Positions 55,271-62,909 of a DNA stretch of 64,000 nucleotides are shown piece by piece. Numbering within the stretch: position 1 is the first letter of the stretch; every line of letters begins with the position of its first letter. The notes beneath the pieces were generated by a model that had not been told where the DNA came from, did not search any database, and was given only the letters and a program-made list of their open reading frames with translations. The position numbers and the translations under genes are program-made. Source of the stretch: Acidimicrobiales bacterium MED-G01 (GTDB taxonomy: Bacteria > Actinomycetota > Acidimicrobiia > Acidimicrobiales > Poriferisodalaceae); the NCBI GenBank assembly GCA_002457435.1, contig NTLA01000001.1, positions 1 to 64,000 of the forward strand. The letters run 5' to 3'.

Positions 55271-56269
55271 ATGTCTGAAGAAACCGCTGCTCAGGATTTA
55301 GTGGACCCATTTGGTCGCACTGTTCGTGATCTTCGTATTTCCGTGACTGACCGCTGTAATTTTAGATGCCAATACTGCATGCCGGCAGAGGGAATGCAAT
55401 GGCTTCCACGAGAGGAAATTCTTTCTTTCGAGGAAATAGAACGGTTCGCTCGCATATGTATAGAAGCATTCGGATTTAACGGTATCCGCCTAACCGGAGG
55501 TGAACCGCTCGTCCGGGCGCATCTCCCAGAGCTAGTGCAGCGGTTGGCTCGCTTGGGTGTCGACGTCGCACTTACGACCAACGGTGCCACGCTGCGACTC
55601 CATGCGTCGGCACTTGCCGACGCTGGGTTGAAACGGATCAATATAAGTCTTGACTCACTGCAGAAAGAACGGTTTTTGGAGCTGACAAGGCGTGACGAGC
55701 TCGACCGTGTTCTGGATGGAATTGACGCTGCTCTTGATGCTGGGCTGAATCCGGTAAAAATCAATGCAGTCATGATGAGGGGAATAAATGACGACGAAAT
55801 AATTGATTTCGCCGAATTTGGAAGAGAAAAAGGCGTCACTGTTCGTTTCATCGAGTTCATGCCCTTGGAGGCCGGGGACATATGGAACGAAGGACTGGTC
55901 GTTCCGGCCCAGGAAATCGTCGAAACAATAAATAACGCTATTCCCATAGAGCCGGTGGTCCGTGGAAATGAGCCAGCTGAGAGATGGCGATACAGCGACG
56001 GCAATGGAGAAGTAGGGGTTATTGCTTCGGTAACCAAACCGTTCTGCGGCAACTGTGACCGGGTTCGCCTCACGGCGGAAGGCCAATTCCGCACGTGCCT
56101 TTTTGCTGTAGACGAATTTGATATGCGTGCTCTTCTTAGAAGCGAAGTTGGCGATGACGTCGTCGCAAAAGCAATCTCTGATGCAGTGGGGACCAAATGG
56201 GCGGGTCACGCGATTGGCCAAGTGAATTTCATTCGCCCCAAACGCACCATGAGCCAGATCGGAGGTTGA
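55271..56269 (+). CDS. moaA: GTP 3',8-cyclase MoaA
   Basis: 332 aa radical-SAM enzyme. The cluster motif is VTDRCNFRCQYCMPAEGM (CxxxCxxC); the second [4Fe-4S] site is KPFCGNCDRVRLTAEGQFRTCLF; the C-terminus ends in Gly-Gly, needed for catalysis. It converts GTP to 3',8-cyclo-dihydro-GTP. Moco genes imply molybdoenzymes, possibly including selenium-dependent ones elsewhere. Confidence 0.96.
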   Translation: MSEETAAQDLVDPFGRTVRDLRISVTDRCNFRCQYCMPAEGMQWLPREEILSFEEIERFARICIEAFGFNGIRLTGGEPLVRAHLPELVQRLARLGVDVALTTNGATLRLHASALADAGLKRINISLDSLQKERFLELTRRDELDRVLDGIDAALDAGLNPVKINAVMMRGINDDEIIDFAEFGREKGVTVRFIEFMPLEAGDIWNEGLVVPAQEIVETINNAIPIEPVVRGNEPAERWRYSDGNGEVGVIASVTKPFCGNCDRVRLTAEGQFRTCLFAVDEFDMRALLRSEVGDDVVAKAISDAVGTKWAGHAIGQVNFIRPKRTMSQIGG

Positions 56270-56272
56270 ACA

Positions 56273-56758
56273 ATGGCCGGCTCTGAACACCCAGAGTTAA
56301 CCCATCTGAACTCCTCTGGGCAGGCTCACATGGTCGACGTGTTGGCTAAGGAAATAACCCGACGTCGAGCGGTCGCGAAATGTCGTATTGAAATGGAAGC
56401 CGCAACTGCCGCCGTCATTGCAAGCGGAGACCTAATAAAAGGCGACGTTTTGTCTGTAGCCAGGGTGGCAGGAATTCAGGCTGGTAAGCGAACTTCCGAA
56501 TTGATTCCTCTGTGCCACCCTCTGATGATTGGATCGATTTCGATCGACTTCGAATTAGACGAAACACACGTAGAGGTCACTGCCGAGGTTGAGACTCTTG
56601 ACCGCACGGGAGTCGAAATGGAGGCATTGACTGCATGTTCTGTTGCGGCACTCACCATCTATGACATGTGTAAATCGGTCGACAAGAACATGGTGATAAG
56701 CGCGTTAGCGCTCTGGGAGAAGACTGGTGGAAAGTCTGGCCCCTACAGTCGGGAATAA
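56273..56758 (+). CDS. moaC: Cyclic pyranopterin monophosphate synthase MoaC
   Basis: 161 aa. LTHLNSSGQAHMVDVLAKEITRRRAVAKCRIEM, AAIQAGKRTSELIPLCHPLMI-like AGIQAGKRTSELIPLCHP and EMEALTACSVAALTIYDMCKSVDKNMVI are MoaC signatures. It makes cPMP from the MoaA product. It lies 3 bp after moaA. No moaE/moaD is nearby. Confidence 0.95.
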   Translation: MAGSEHPELTHLNSSGQAHMVDVLAKEITRRRAVAKCRIEMEAATAAVIASGDLIKGDVLSVARVAGIQAGKRTSELIPLCHPLMIGSISIDFELDETHVEVTAEVETLDRTGVEMEALTACSVAALTIYDMCKSVDKNMVISALALWEKTGGKSGPYSRE

Positions 56759-56798
56759 GAGTAGTAACAACTAATTTCTAGTTAATGGAAATCAGGCA

Positions 56799-56826
56799 TT
56801 GCGTCGACGGCATAGGGTCGTAATAC
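56799..56826 (+). promoter_or_regulatory. Candidate sigma70-type promoter upstream of the membrane protein
   Basis: TTGCGT (56799-56804), 16-base spacer, TAATAC (56821-56826). It fits a housekeeping promoter in the moaC to 56947 gap. Two small frames follow before the TTG start, including MANWHDDDWEDKPS whose stop overlaps that TTG. Confidence 0.35.
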
Positions 56827-56946
56827 TTAGCAGGCCGAATATGGTCCTAGATGTCGCTGCGATTAAGACACGCCTACCTGTGTGGGAATGGTCACAGTTA
56901 TATCAATGGCTAACTGGCACGATGATGATTGGGAGGACAAGCCAAG

Positions 56947-57462
56947 TTGACTGAAATAGTTCTCCTTGTATTGGCTCTTGTGTGGGCGTTCGTGTTGGTG
57001 CCTGGATGGATTCGTGCCTTCCTTGACCGCGGAGGCCGCCGGACGCCAATGGTCGCTTGGCAGCGTCAACTCAACACTTTGTCGGACTCATCGCCCGCGG
57101 CTGGAATGCCGGCGCCGTTTGGGGCTCGCGTCGCCACAGTTGACCGACGCGGGGTCTATCGACGTCCACGAAGTTCAGTCCCTAACAACAGTCGTGAGGC
57201 TGCAGTGCGACGCCGAGATGTTTTGAGACTTTTGGTGTTGGGTTGTGCTCTGACTTTTTTCGGCTGGATCGCGGGAGGCCTCGCAATAGTTGGGGCGACA
57301 CACTTAGTTTTTGATGCCGCTCTAATTAGCTACCTGGCACTTTTGAATAAGCGGCGTAAAAAAGAGATTGAACGGCTTGCTCAAGTCCACTATCTGAAGC
57401 CGCAAATAGCTATAGCTGGAGAAGTTGCAGACAATGGCACAGGGCGAAGCGCCACCAAATAG
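56947..57462 (+). CDS. Hypothetical membrane protein, two membrane segments
   Basis: 171 aa from TTG 56947 (LTEIVLLVLALVWAFVLVPGWIRAFLD), with GGGAGG ten bases upstream. A first helix at the N-terminus, a long basic linker with RRGVYRRPRSSVPNNSREAAVRRRD, then a second hydrophobic pair (LLVLGCALTFFGWIAGGLAIVGATHLVFDAALISYLALL), and a basic KRRKKEIE tail. No family recognised. It sits upstream of tRNA-Ala. Confidence 0.6.
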   Translation: MTEIVLLVLALVWAFVLVPGWIRAFLDRGGRRTPMVAWQRQLNTLSDSSPAAGMPAPFGARVATVDRRGVYRRPRSSVPNNSREAAVRRRDVLRLLVLGCALTFFGWIAGGLAIVGATHLVFDAALISYLALLNKRRKKEIERLAQVHYLKPQIAIAGEVADNGTGRSATK

Positions 57463-57538
57463 CTCTAGCGCCCGATTTGAGTCGCCACCCCAACCATCTG
57501 CATGGACCAGTTTTGCTGTATCGTCCAAACGTCCCTAT

Positions 57539-57611
57539 GGGGGTGTAGCTCAGTTGGTAGAGCGCTTCGGTCGCATCGAAGAGGCCAGGGGTTCAATTCC
57601 CCTCACCTCCA
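57539..57611 (+). tRNA. tRNA-Ala (anticodon CGC)
   Basis: 73 nt. Acceptor GGGGGTG pairs with CACCTCC and includes the G3-U70 wobble that marks tRNA-Ala. D arm GCTC-AGTTGGTA-GAGC, anticodon arm CTTCG-GTCGCAT-CGAAG (CGC at positions 34-36), T arm AGGGG-TTCAATT-CCCCT. No CCA is encoded. It ends 17 bp before the sco1-like ATG. Confidence 0.95.
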
Positions 57612-57628
57612 CGTCAGTTAGAACTGCG

Positions 57629-58237
57629 ATGTGGCGTCGCCACATCCTGAAGGTTTCACTAAGTGCTCTGTTACTGCTTTTGCTGACCGCGGGATGCGCT
57701 GGGAGTTCAGCTGAACGTCTCTTCTCGGGGCTCGAGGTCGATCAGCCGCAGACAATGCCGGACCCCGTGCTCATTGATACTCAAGGACAACCCTTTGCTA
57801 TGCGTGCGGACACAGAAGGGTCGGCGCGGCTCGTCTACTTCGGATTCACGTCTTGTCCAGATATCTGCCCGGTTCATTTGGCACAACTGAGTGATGTTTT
57901 GGCTCGGCCGGGAATGCCTCCCAACATCGAGGTTTTGTTCGTCACAGTTGACCCGGAGACCGACACCCCTGAAGTTATTAGAGACTTTCTTGATCAATTC
58001 AGTACTGAATTCATAGGTTTGACCGGGACGAAAGAGACGTTGATTGAAGTTCAACGACAGTTTTCGGCGCTAGTAGCCAGACCGGCGCTCAACAAAAATG
58101 GAGAGAATCAAGAGATAGGCCATGACGGTCGAGTTTTTGCGTTCGCCCCGGACGGTCTTGGCCGAACCCAGTACCCGCATCCAACTCGACAGACAACATG
58201 GACGCGGGACTTACCTATTCTTGCAACCCTCCGATAG
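57629..58237 (+). CDS. SCO1/SenC-family copper chaperone lipoprotein
   Basis: 202 aa from ATG 57629; the track start runs through the tRNA and is rejected. N-terminal signal with lipobox LLLLLLTAGC. Thioredoxin-like Sco core: LVYFGFTSCPDICPVHLAQLSDVL (CxxxC), FVTVDPETDTPEVIRDFLDQFS, and the conserved His in IGHDGRVFAF. It delivers copper to the CuA site of cytochrome c oxidase. Followed by ctaG-like gene, a coherent oxidase assembly pair. Confidence 0.9.
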   Translation: MWRRHILKVSLSALLLLLLTAGCAGSSAERLFSGLEVDQPQTMPDPVLIDTQGQPFAMRADTEGSARLVYFGFTSCPDICPVHLAQLSDVLARPGMPPNIEVLFVTVDPETDTPEVIRDFLDQFSTEFIGLTGTKETLIEVQRQFSALVARPALNKNGENQEIGHDGRVFAFAPDGLGRTQYPHPTRQTTWTRDLPILATLR

Positions 58238-58283
58238 CGTCCAAGTTTGATACCGGTCGTCGCGAAGAGAAAAGGCTAATCGT

Positions 58284-59159
58284 TTGAGATTTTGGTGCTC
58301 AACGCTTGAAGAGCCGTGGTCCTGGAGTTTTAGGGCCTACCCGGGAGTGTGGCTGGCAATGCTGTGCCTGATCGTCCCGTATTTTGTTTCTCAACGCAGG
58401 GCACCAACAGGAATTGCAAACGGAAAATCTCAGAAACGATTCTTCATACTGGGTGTACTTCTTTTATGGCTAGCAACTGATTGGCCTCTGGGGCTATTGG
58501 GCGCGAGTTACTTGGCCTCTGCACATATGTTGCAATTTCTCATTTACACGATGGCAGTGGCGCCCATCTTGTTGTTAGGAATTCCCGAATGGATGGCTAG
58601 ACGCCTAGCCGGTCGCATGCGCTTGTATCGACTTATCGGCCGGTGCACGCAACCAGTTGTTGCTGGATTGTTGTTCAACGGTATGTTGATCTTTAGTCAT
58701 TCGCCCTGGGCGGTCGACAATTTGCGAGCCACTCAGTTCGGTTCGTTCGCCATGGATTTTCTGTGGTTAATCGGGGGGCTTCTGGTCTGGGCGCCGTTGG
58801 TGTCTCCCATCCCTGAGCATCGAATGAGCAGCTACCCGGGTCGTATGGCGTATCTATTCCTAGCCTTAGGCGTCGTGCCAGCTATTCCTGCTGGCTTTCT
58901 CACTTTCGCCAGCTTTCCGCTGTATGCGATCTACGAGTTGGCTCCTCGAGTTCATGGCTTGGGAGCAACTACTGATCAACAGTTAGCTGGTCTCGTGATG
59001 AAGCTCGGAGGAATTCCCATTGTTTGGGGCACCATTGCTGTTCTGATGTATCGGTGGAGTGAAAGTAGTCGCGGTGAAAGCGCTGGGGTCCAGCCCCCGA
59101 AAAGGTCCGTCTCACCATCGGGCGACCTGCATCAATCAAGTGCTGATCCCGACCAATAG
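58284..59159 (+). CDS. CtaG-type cytochrome c oxidase assembly membrane protein
   Basis: 291 aa from TTG 58284 (AAAAGG upstream). About seven transmembrane helices with the caa3_CtaG family pattern: WLATDWPLGLLGASYLASAHMLQFLIYTMAVAPILLLGIPEWMARRL, HSPWAVDNLRATQFGSFAMDFLWLIGGLLVWAPLVSPIPE, and a hydrophilic C-terminus. It helps copper/heme insertion into caa3-type oxidases. Acts with the adjacent Sco1-like lipoprotein. Confidence 0.85.
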   Translation: MRFWCSTLEEPWSWSFRAYPGVWLAMLCLIVPYFVSQRRAPTGIANGKSQKRFFILGVLLLWLATDWPLGLLGASYLASAHMLQFLIYTMAVAPILLLGIPEWMARRLAGRMRLYRLIGRCTQPVVAGLLFNGMLIFSHSPWAVDNLRATQFGSFAMDFLWLIGGLLVWAPLVSPIPEHRMSSYPGRMAYLFLALGVVPAIPAGFLTFASFPLYAIYELAPRVHGLGATTDQQLAGLVMKLGGIPIVWGTIAVLMYRWSESSRGESAGVQPPKRSVSPSGDLHQSSADPDQ

Positions 59160-59260
59160 ATGACAGCCCAGACCAAACCGAATACCAGCACGACCGAAAC
59201 TAAGGATGACCACAGGGTGTAGCGGGGACCGAGCCTTCTGCGAGTGGGGCGGCCGAACAT
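59132..59260 (-). CDS. 42-aa membrane protein antisense to the ctaG end
   Basis: Unlisted small gene from ATG 59260: MFGRPTRRRLGPRYTLWSSLVSVVLVFGLVWAVIYWSGSALD, an Arg-rich head and one helix. Its 3' end overlaps the end of the convergent ctaG-like gene by 28 bp. The head-plus-helix design and position near oxidase assembly genes suggest a small respiratory or assembly peptide (inference). No good SD is visible. Confidence 0.45.
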   Translation of the reverse strand: MFGRPTRRRLGPRYTLWSSLVSVVLVFGLVWAVIYWSGSALD

Positions 59261-59296
59261 ATCTTTATTCTGGCAGGTAAACCGCCCAAATCAGAA

Positions 59297-61822
59297 TCAG
59301 CGCCCGATCCTGGTACCTTCCCGTTCACGAAGCGCGACGTTGACACTTAATTTCTCTAAATGTTGATCCAAGGTGAGTTGTCCCTGCGGAATCGGATGGC
59401 TTTCGAAGAACTCGCGGATCTCGGCGGCGAGTTGGGGAGTAGACAGAGAACGAATGCCTCCCACCATCCTCGGGATGGAGTTTTGGGGAAATTTCTTGTT
59501 CAGTTCTTGCCAACGATCTCGAACGAACTCCCACGCTAAGACGCCGTGACTGCGGTGGCCCATCGCTGCTCCCAGAAGGTAGGGAGCATTTTGGGTTCGA
59601 ACTTCGTTGGTAAAGAGATCAAGAGTTTGTTTGAATAGTGCACTTCCTTCAACTTCCAATAGTGCCATCAAGTAGCGCACCTCTAATTGCGGAGTTGGAG
59701 CTTCGCGGTAGAGAGCCACCAGTTCGGAGTGGGTTTTTTCGTTGCCTGCCGATGCCACAACTCGAATTGCGGCGGCAGTGAGGTTGGGCTCAGTGTTCTG
59801 GTCGGTTTTGCTATCGGCGAAGATAGATCTAGCTAGGTCTCGCACGGAGTTGTCGTTACCCGTGGTGCCTGCTGCTGTGAACAGCAAAGCACGTAACTCC
59901 CTATCTAAGGCAGGTTCAGCATCCAACGGTTCTAAGCCCAAAACGCCTAGTGCAGTGGTCGATAGGTCTCGGATTAATACCTGCAATCGAGTCCGACCGT
60001 TTTTGTCGGCAATTGAATACAGATGTTCGAGTGACGAAAGTATGCGTTGCCAGACTGCTAGATCGGTTTCTGCTGCCAAACCGGTAACCAGCGCGAGATG
60101 TGTTTCAGCATCAATTTGGCCTGCGAGCACAGATGCCCAAGTGTCATCGACGAGACCATAACGCTCGGATGGGGAAAGCACATCAAGAGCTTGGGCAGAC
60201 AGGGCCCGTAGGAGATTCGCGTCATAGGCAACGCGGTAAAATCCGTGACCGCCAGCATTCACTACGACCCAATCAGGTGCACCGCCAAGATCGATTGTGG
60301 CTTCATCGTCTTCGAGGAGAAACCGACTTTCCACCTCGGTTGATCCAACTTGAGCACGAACAATTATCGGAACATGCCAAGAAGCTTGTTCGATGTCGGT
60401 ATACCCAAATCGTGTCTGCTTGACCACGACTCCTTCAGCAGACTTCTGAACAAAGATGACAGGGTGTCCACCTTGAAAGATCCAGGTGTCCATCGCTGCT
60501 CGGACTGGTATCCCAGTGGCTACTTCGAGCGAGTCCCAGAGGTCTGTAGTGGTGGTGTTGGCATAGCTGTGGGTAGTCAGATAATGCTTGACGCCGCTCC
60601 TGAAGTCGTCCGGCCCCAAGAATTGTTCGAGCATTCGCACTACAGCGGCACCCTTTTCGTAGGTCAAGATGTCATACATCGCTTCAGCGTCTTGCGGTGA
60701 AACAACCTCAAATTCGATAGGACGAGTGGAGGCGAGGGAGTCAGTGTCGAAAGCCGCCCCCCGCTCAACACAAAATCCGTCCCACCTTCTCCAGTCAGGT
60801 CTGAAGGCGTCTGTGGTAGCAACCTGCATAAACGTGGCAAAAGCTTCCTTAAGCCATATCCCGTTCCACCAATCCATGGTCACTAGATTGCCGAACCACA
60901 TATGCGCTATTTCGTGGGCAATGACGTCAACGATACGAGTGAGCTCAGCCTGGGTTGTCCGCTCTGGGTCTGCGAGCAACAGAGTTTCCCTGAAAGTGAC
61001 ACACCCTAAGTTTTCCATCGCTCCGAATGCAAAGTCAGGCACCGCTATGAGGTCCAGTTTTCCCGCTGGATAAGGAATGTCGTAGTAGTCGATGAGCCAC
61101 CTAAGACTGAACTCACCGGCCAATAATCCGAATTCGGTTAGGTCCCCTTTGCCGGGTACGTGCACTATTCGGAGCGGTACGCCGTCAACGTCAATTGCCT
61201 CCGTGGCTTCAAGCTCTCCGACGATAAAAGCGACTAGGTAGGTGGACATGACCATGGTGTCAGCGAAGCAATCTTCACGAAGACCATTCTCGAGTTCAGT
61301 AGAACTCTCTAAGTCGCCGCAACTTACGGTCATCAATGAATCGAGAACGCGTAACGTCACACCGAAAGTGGCCTTCAGGTCTGGTTCATCGAAACAAGGA
61401 AAAGCTCTACGTGCATTGGTTGATTCGAATTGAGTGGTCGCGATCACATGGTCGTTGCCGGCATCGTCTTTCCAAGTAGACCTATAAAAGCCCCGAAGCT
61501 TGTCGTTCAGAATTCCTTTGAAAGAGCAGGAAAGTTGAGCAGTTCCGGGTTGGAGAACGATAGGGAACGCGAACTCGGCTCGTTCGAGGTCCTCGTTCAT
61601 AACAATTGAGCTTGCGGGGACGGAGTCACCCTGTTCAATCTGAACATCTTCAATCTCTAATTCAGCTGCGTTTAAAACGATGGTGTCAGTCTCGCTTACG
61701 ACTTCAAGATCTATAACAACTCGACCATCGAACAAGCCGCTGTCCAGGTCAGGTTCCAGTTCGATCGCGTAGTGTTTCGGAAGTACTTGCCTGGGGAGTC
61801 GATGGGGATTTTGAGCTGTCAC
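59297..61822 (-). CDS. pepN: M1-family aminopeptidase N
   Basis: 841 aa. GAMENLG exopeptidase motif near residue 268; zinc site HEIAHMWFGNLVTMDWWNGIWLKE with His303, His307 and Glu326 (HExxH-18-E). The ERAP1-like C-terminal domain follows. No signal peptide, so cytosolic. It removes N-terminal amino acids from peptides. Confidence 0.95.
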   Translation of the reverse strand: MTAQNPHRLPRQVLPKHYAIELEPDLDSGLFDGRVVIDLEVVSETDTIVLNAAELEIEDVQIEQGDSVPASSIVMNEDLERAEFAFPIVLQPGTAQLSCSFKGILNDKLRGFYRSTWKDDAGNDHVIATTQFESTNARRAFPCFDEPDLKATFGVTLRVLDSLMTVSCGDLESSTELENGLREDCFADTMVMSTYLVAFIVGELEATEAIDVDGVPLRIVHVPGKGDLTEFGLLAGEFSLRWLIDYYDIPYPAGKLDLIAVPDFAFGAMENLGCVTFRETLLLADPERTTQAELTRIVDVIAHEIAHMWFGNLVTMDWWNGIWLKEAFATFMQVATTDAFRPDWRRWDGFCVERGAAFDTDSLASTRPIEFEVVSPQDAEAMYDILTYEKGAAVVRMLEQFLGPDDFRSGVKHYLTTHSYANTTTTDLWDSLEVATGIPVRAAMDTWIFQGGHPVIFVQKSAEGVVVKQTRFGYTDIEQASWHVPIIVRAQVGSTEVESRFLLEDDEATIDLGGAPDWVVVNAGGHGFYRVAYDANLLRALSAQALDVLSPSERYGLVDDTWASVLAGQIDAETHLALVTGLAAETDLAVWQRILSSLEHLYSIADKNGRTRLQVLIRDLSTTALGVLGLEPLDAEPALDRELRALLFTAAGTTGNDNSVRDLARSIFADSKTDQNTEPNLTAAAIRVVASAGNEKTHSELVALYREAPTPQLEVRYLMALLEVEGSALFKQTLDLFTNEVRTQNAPYLLGAAMGHRSHGVLAWEFVRDRWQELNKKFPQNSIPRMVGGIRSLSTPQLAAEIREFFESHPIPQGQLTLDQHLEKLSVNVALREREGTRIGR

Positions 61823-61901
61823 AGGCCGAACCCTAGCGGTCGAAACAGACTTAAAGAGGTTGAGTCGCTAGGGTGCTCTGCAGCCCATATAGAAAGGACC
61901 C

Positions 61902-62900
61902 ATGAGCACTCCTGAATCTCAGTTAGACCTCGATGTCGTCGGATTTGGTAATGCTCTTGTGGATGTGTTGTCTCATCAACAAGATGAGTTCATTGATCTC
62001 ATCGGCTCAACCAAAGGAGCGATGAATCTCATTGACGCGAAGCGCTCAGCAGAGCTTTACGAACTTATAGGAGAACGAGTAACGATCTCGGGTGGGTCGG
62101 CTGCCAACACGGTGATCGGTGTCAACTCTCTTGGGGGTAGATCTGGGTATGTCGGGAGAGTAGCGAACGACGATCTTGGTGATGTGTTCACTGCAGATAT
62201 GAGCCGGTTAGGTATAGAACACTCAACCCCTCGGGCTCCCGCTGATGACCCGACTGGCCGCTGCATAGTTTTCATCACGCCTGATGGTGAGAGGACACTT
62301 CATACATTTCTTGGAGCTTCCAACGGACTGACTTCGTCCGACGTCGACATGGAGTTAATCGCAAGGGCGAAACTGCTCTTTTTGGAGGGGTACTTATGGG
62401 ACCCCCCTGAAGCCAAAGCCGCAATGCGTTATGCAGCATCAGGTGTCAGTGAGGGCGCGCGGGTCGCGCTTACCCTCTCCGACCAGTTCTGCGTCGAACG
62501 TCACAGGGCCTCTTTCATGGACCTAATTGATGACCACGTTGATGTGCTTTTCGCGAACCACCATGAGGTGATGTCTCTGTTCGAAGTTGAACAACTTGAT
62601 CTAGCACTGGATCGAGTTCAAGAACGGGTCGACCTGGCGGCTATCACTATGGGAGCGTCCGGTTCTGTGCTCATCACCTCAGACGGGCGGACGACGATTT
62701 CAGCTGACCCGGTAGCTCGCGTCGTGGATAAGACGGGTGCTGGAGACCTATACGCCTCGGGCGTGCTGTATGGGCTAGCTAAAGGGTACGACCTAGAAAG
62801 ATGCGGGAAGCTGGGATCCCTGGCAGCGGAAGAGGTGATTGCACATATCGGGCCCAGGCCAGAGATATTGCTCAGAGAGCTAGCGGGAGAGCTTGCATAG
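61902..62900 (+). CDS. PfkB-family carbohydrate/adenosine kinase
   Basis: 332 aa. VVGFGNALVDVLSHQQ near the start, GGSAANTVIGVNSLGG (substrate-binding glycine site), YVGRVANDDLGDVF, FANHHEVMSLF, and the catalytic anion hole DKTGAGDLYASGVLYGLAKG. Resembles bacterial adenosine-kinase-like PfkB proteins. Substrate uncertain (adenosine or a sugar). An SD AGAAAGGA lies ahead of ATG 61902. Confidence 0.85.
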   Translation: MSTPESQLDLDVVGFGNALVDVLSHQQDEFIDLIGSTKGAMNLIDAKRSAELYELIGERVTISGGSAANTVIGVNSLGGRSGYVGRVANDDLGDVFTADMSRLGIEHSTPRAPADDPTGRCIVFITPDGERTLHTFLGASNGLTSSDVDMELIARAKLLFLEGYLWDPPEAKAAMRYAASGVSEGARVALTLSDQFCVERHRASFMDLIDDHVDVLFANHHEVMSLFEVEQLDLALDRVQERVDLAAITMGASGSVLITSDGRTTISADPVARVVDKTGAGDLYASGVLYGLAKGYDLERCGKLGSLAAEEVIAHIGPRPEILLRELAGELA

Positions 62901-62909
62901 TCGGGATAA

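Noticed and set aside
55291-56196. 301-aa minus-strand ORF
   Set aside because: Antisense shadow of moaA, Ser/Arg-rich, no recognisable fold.
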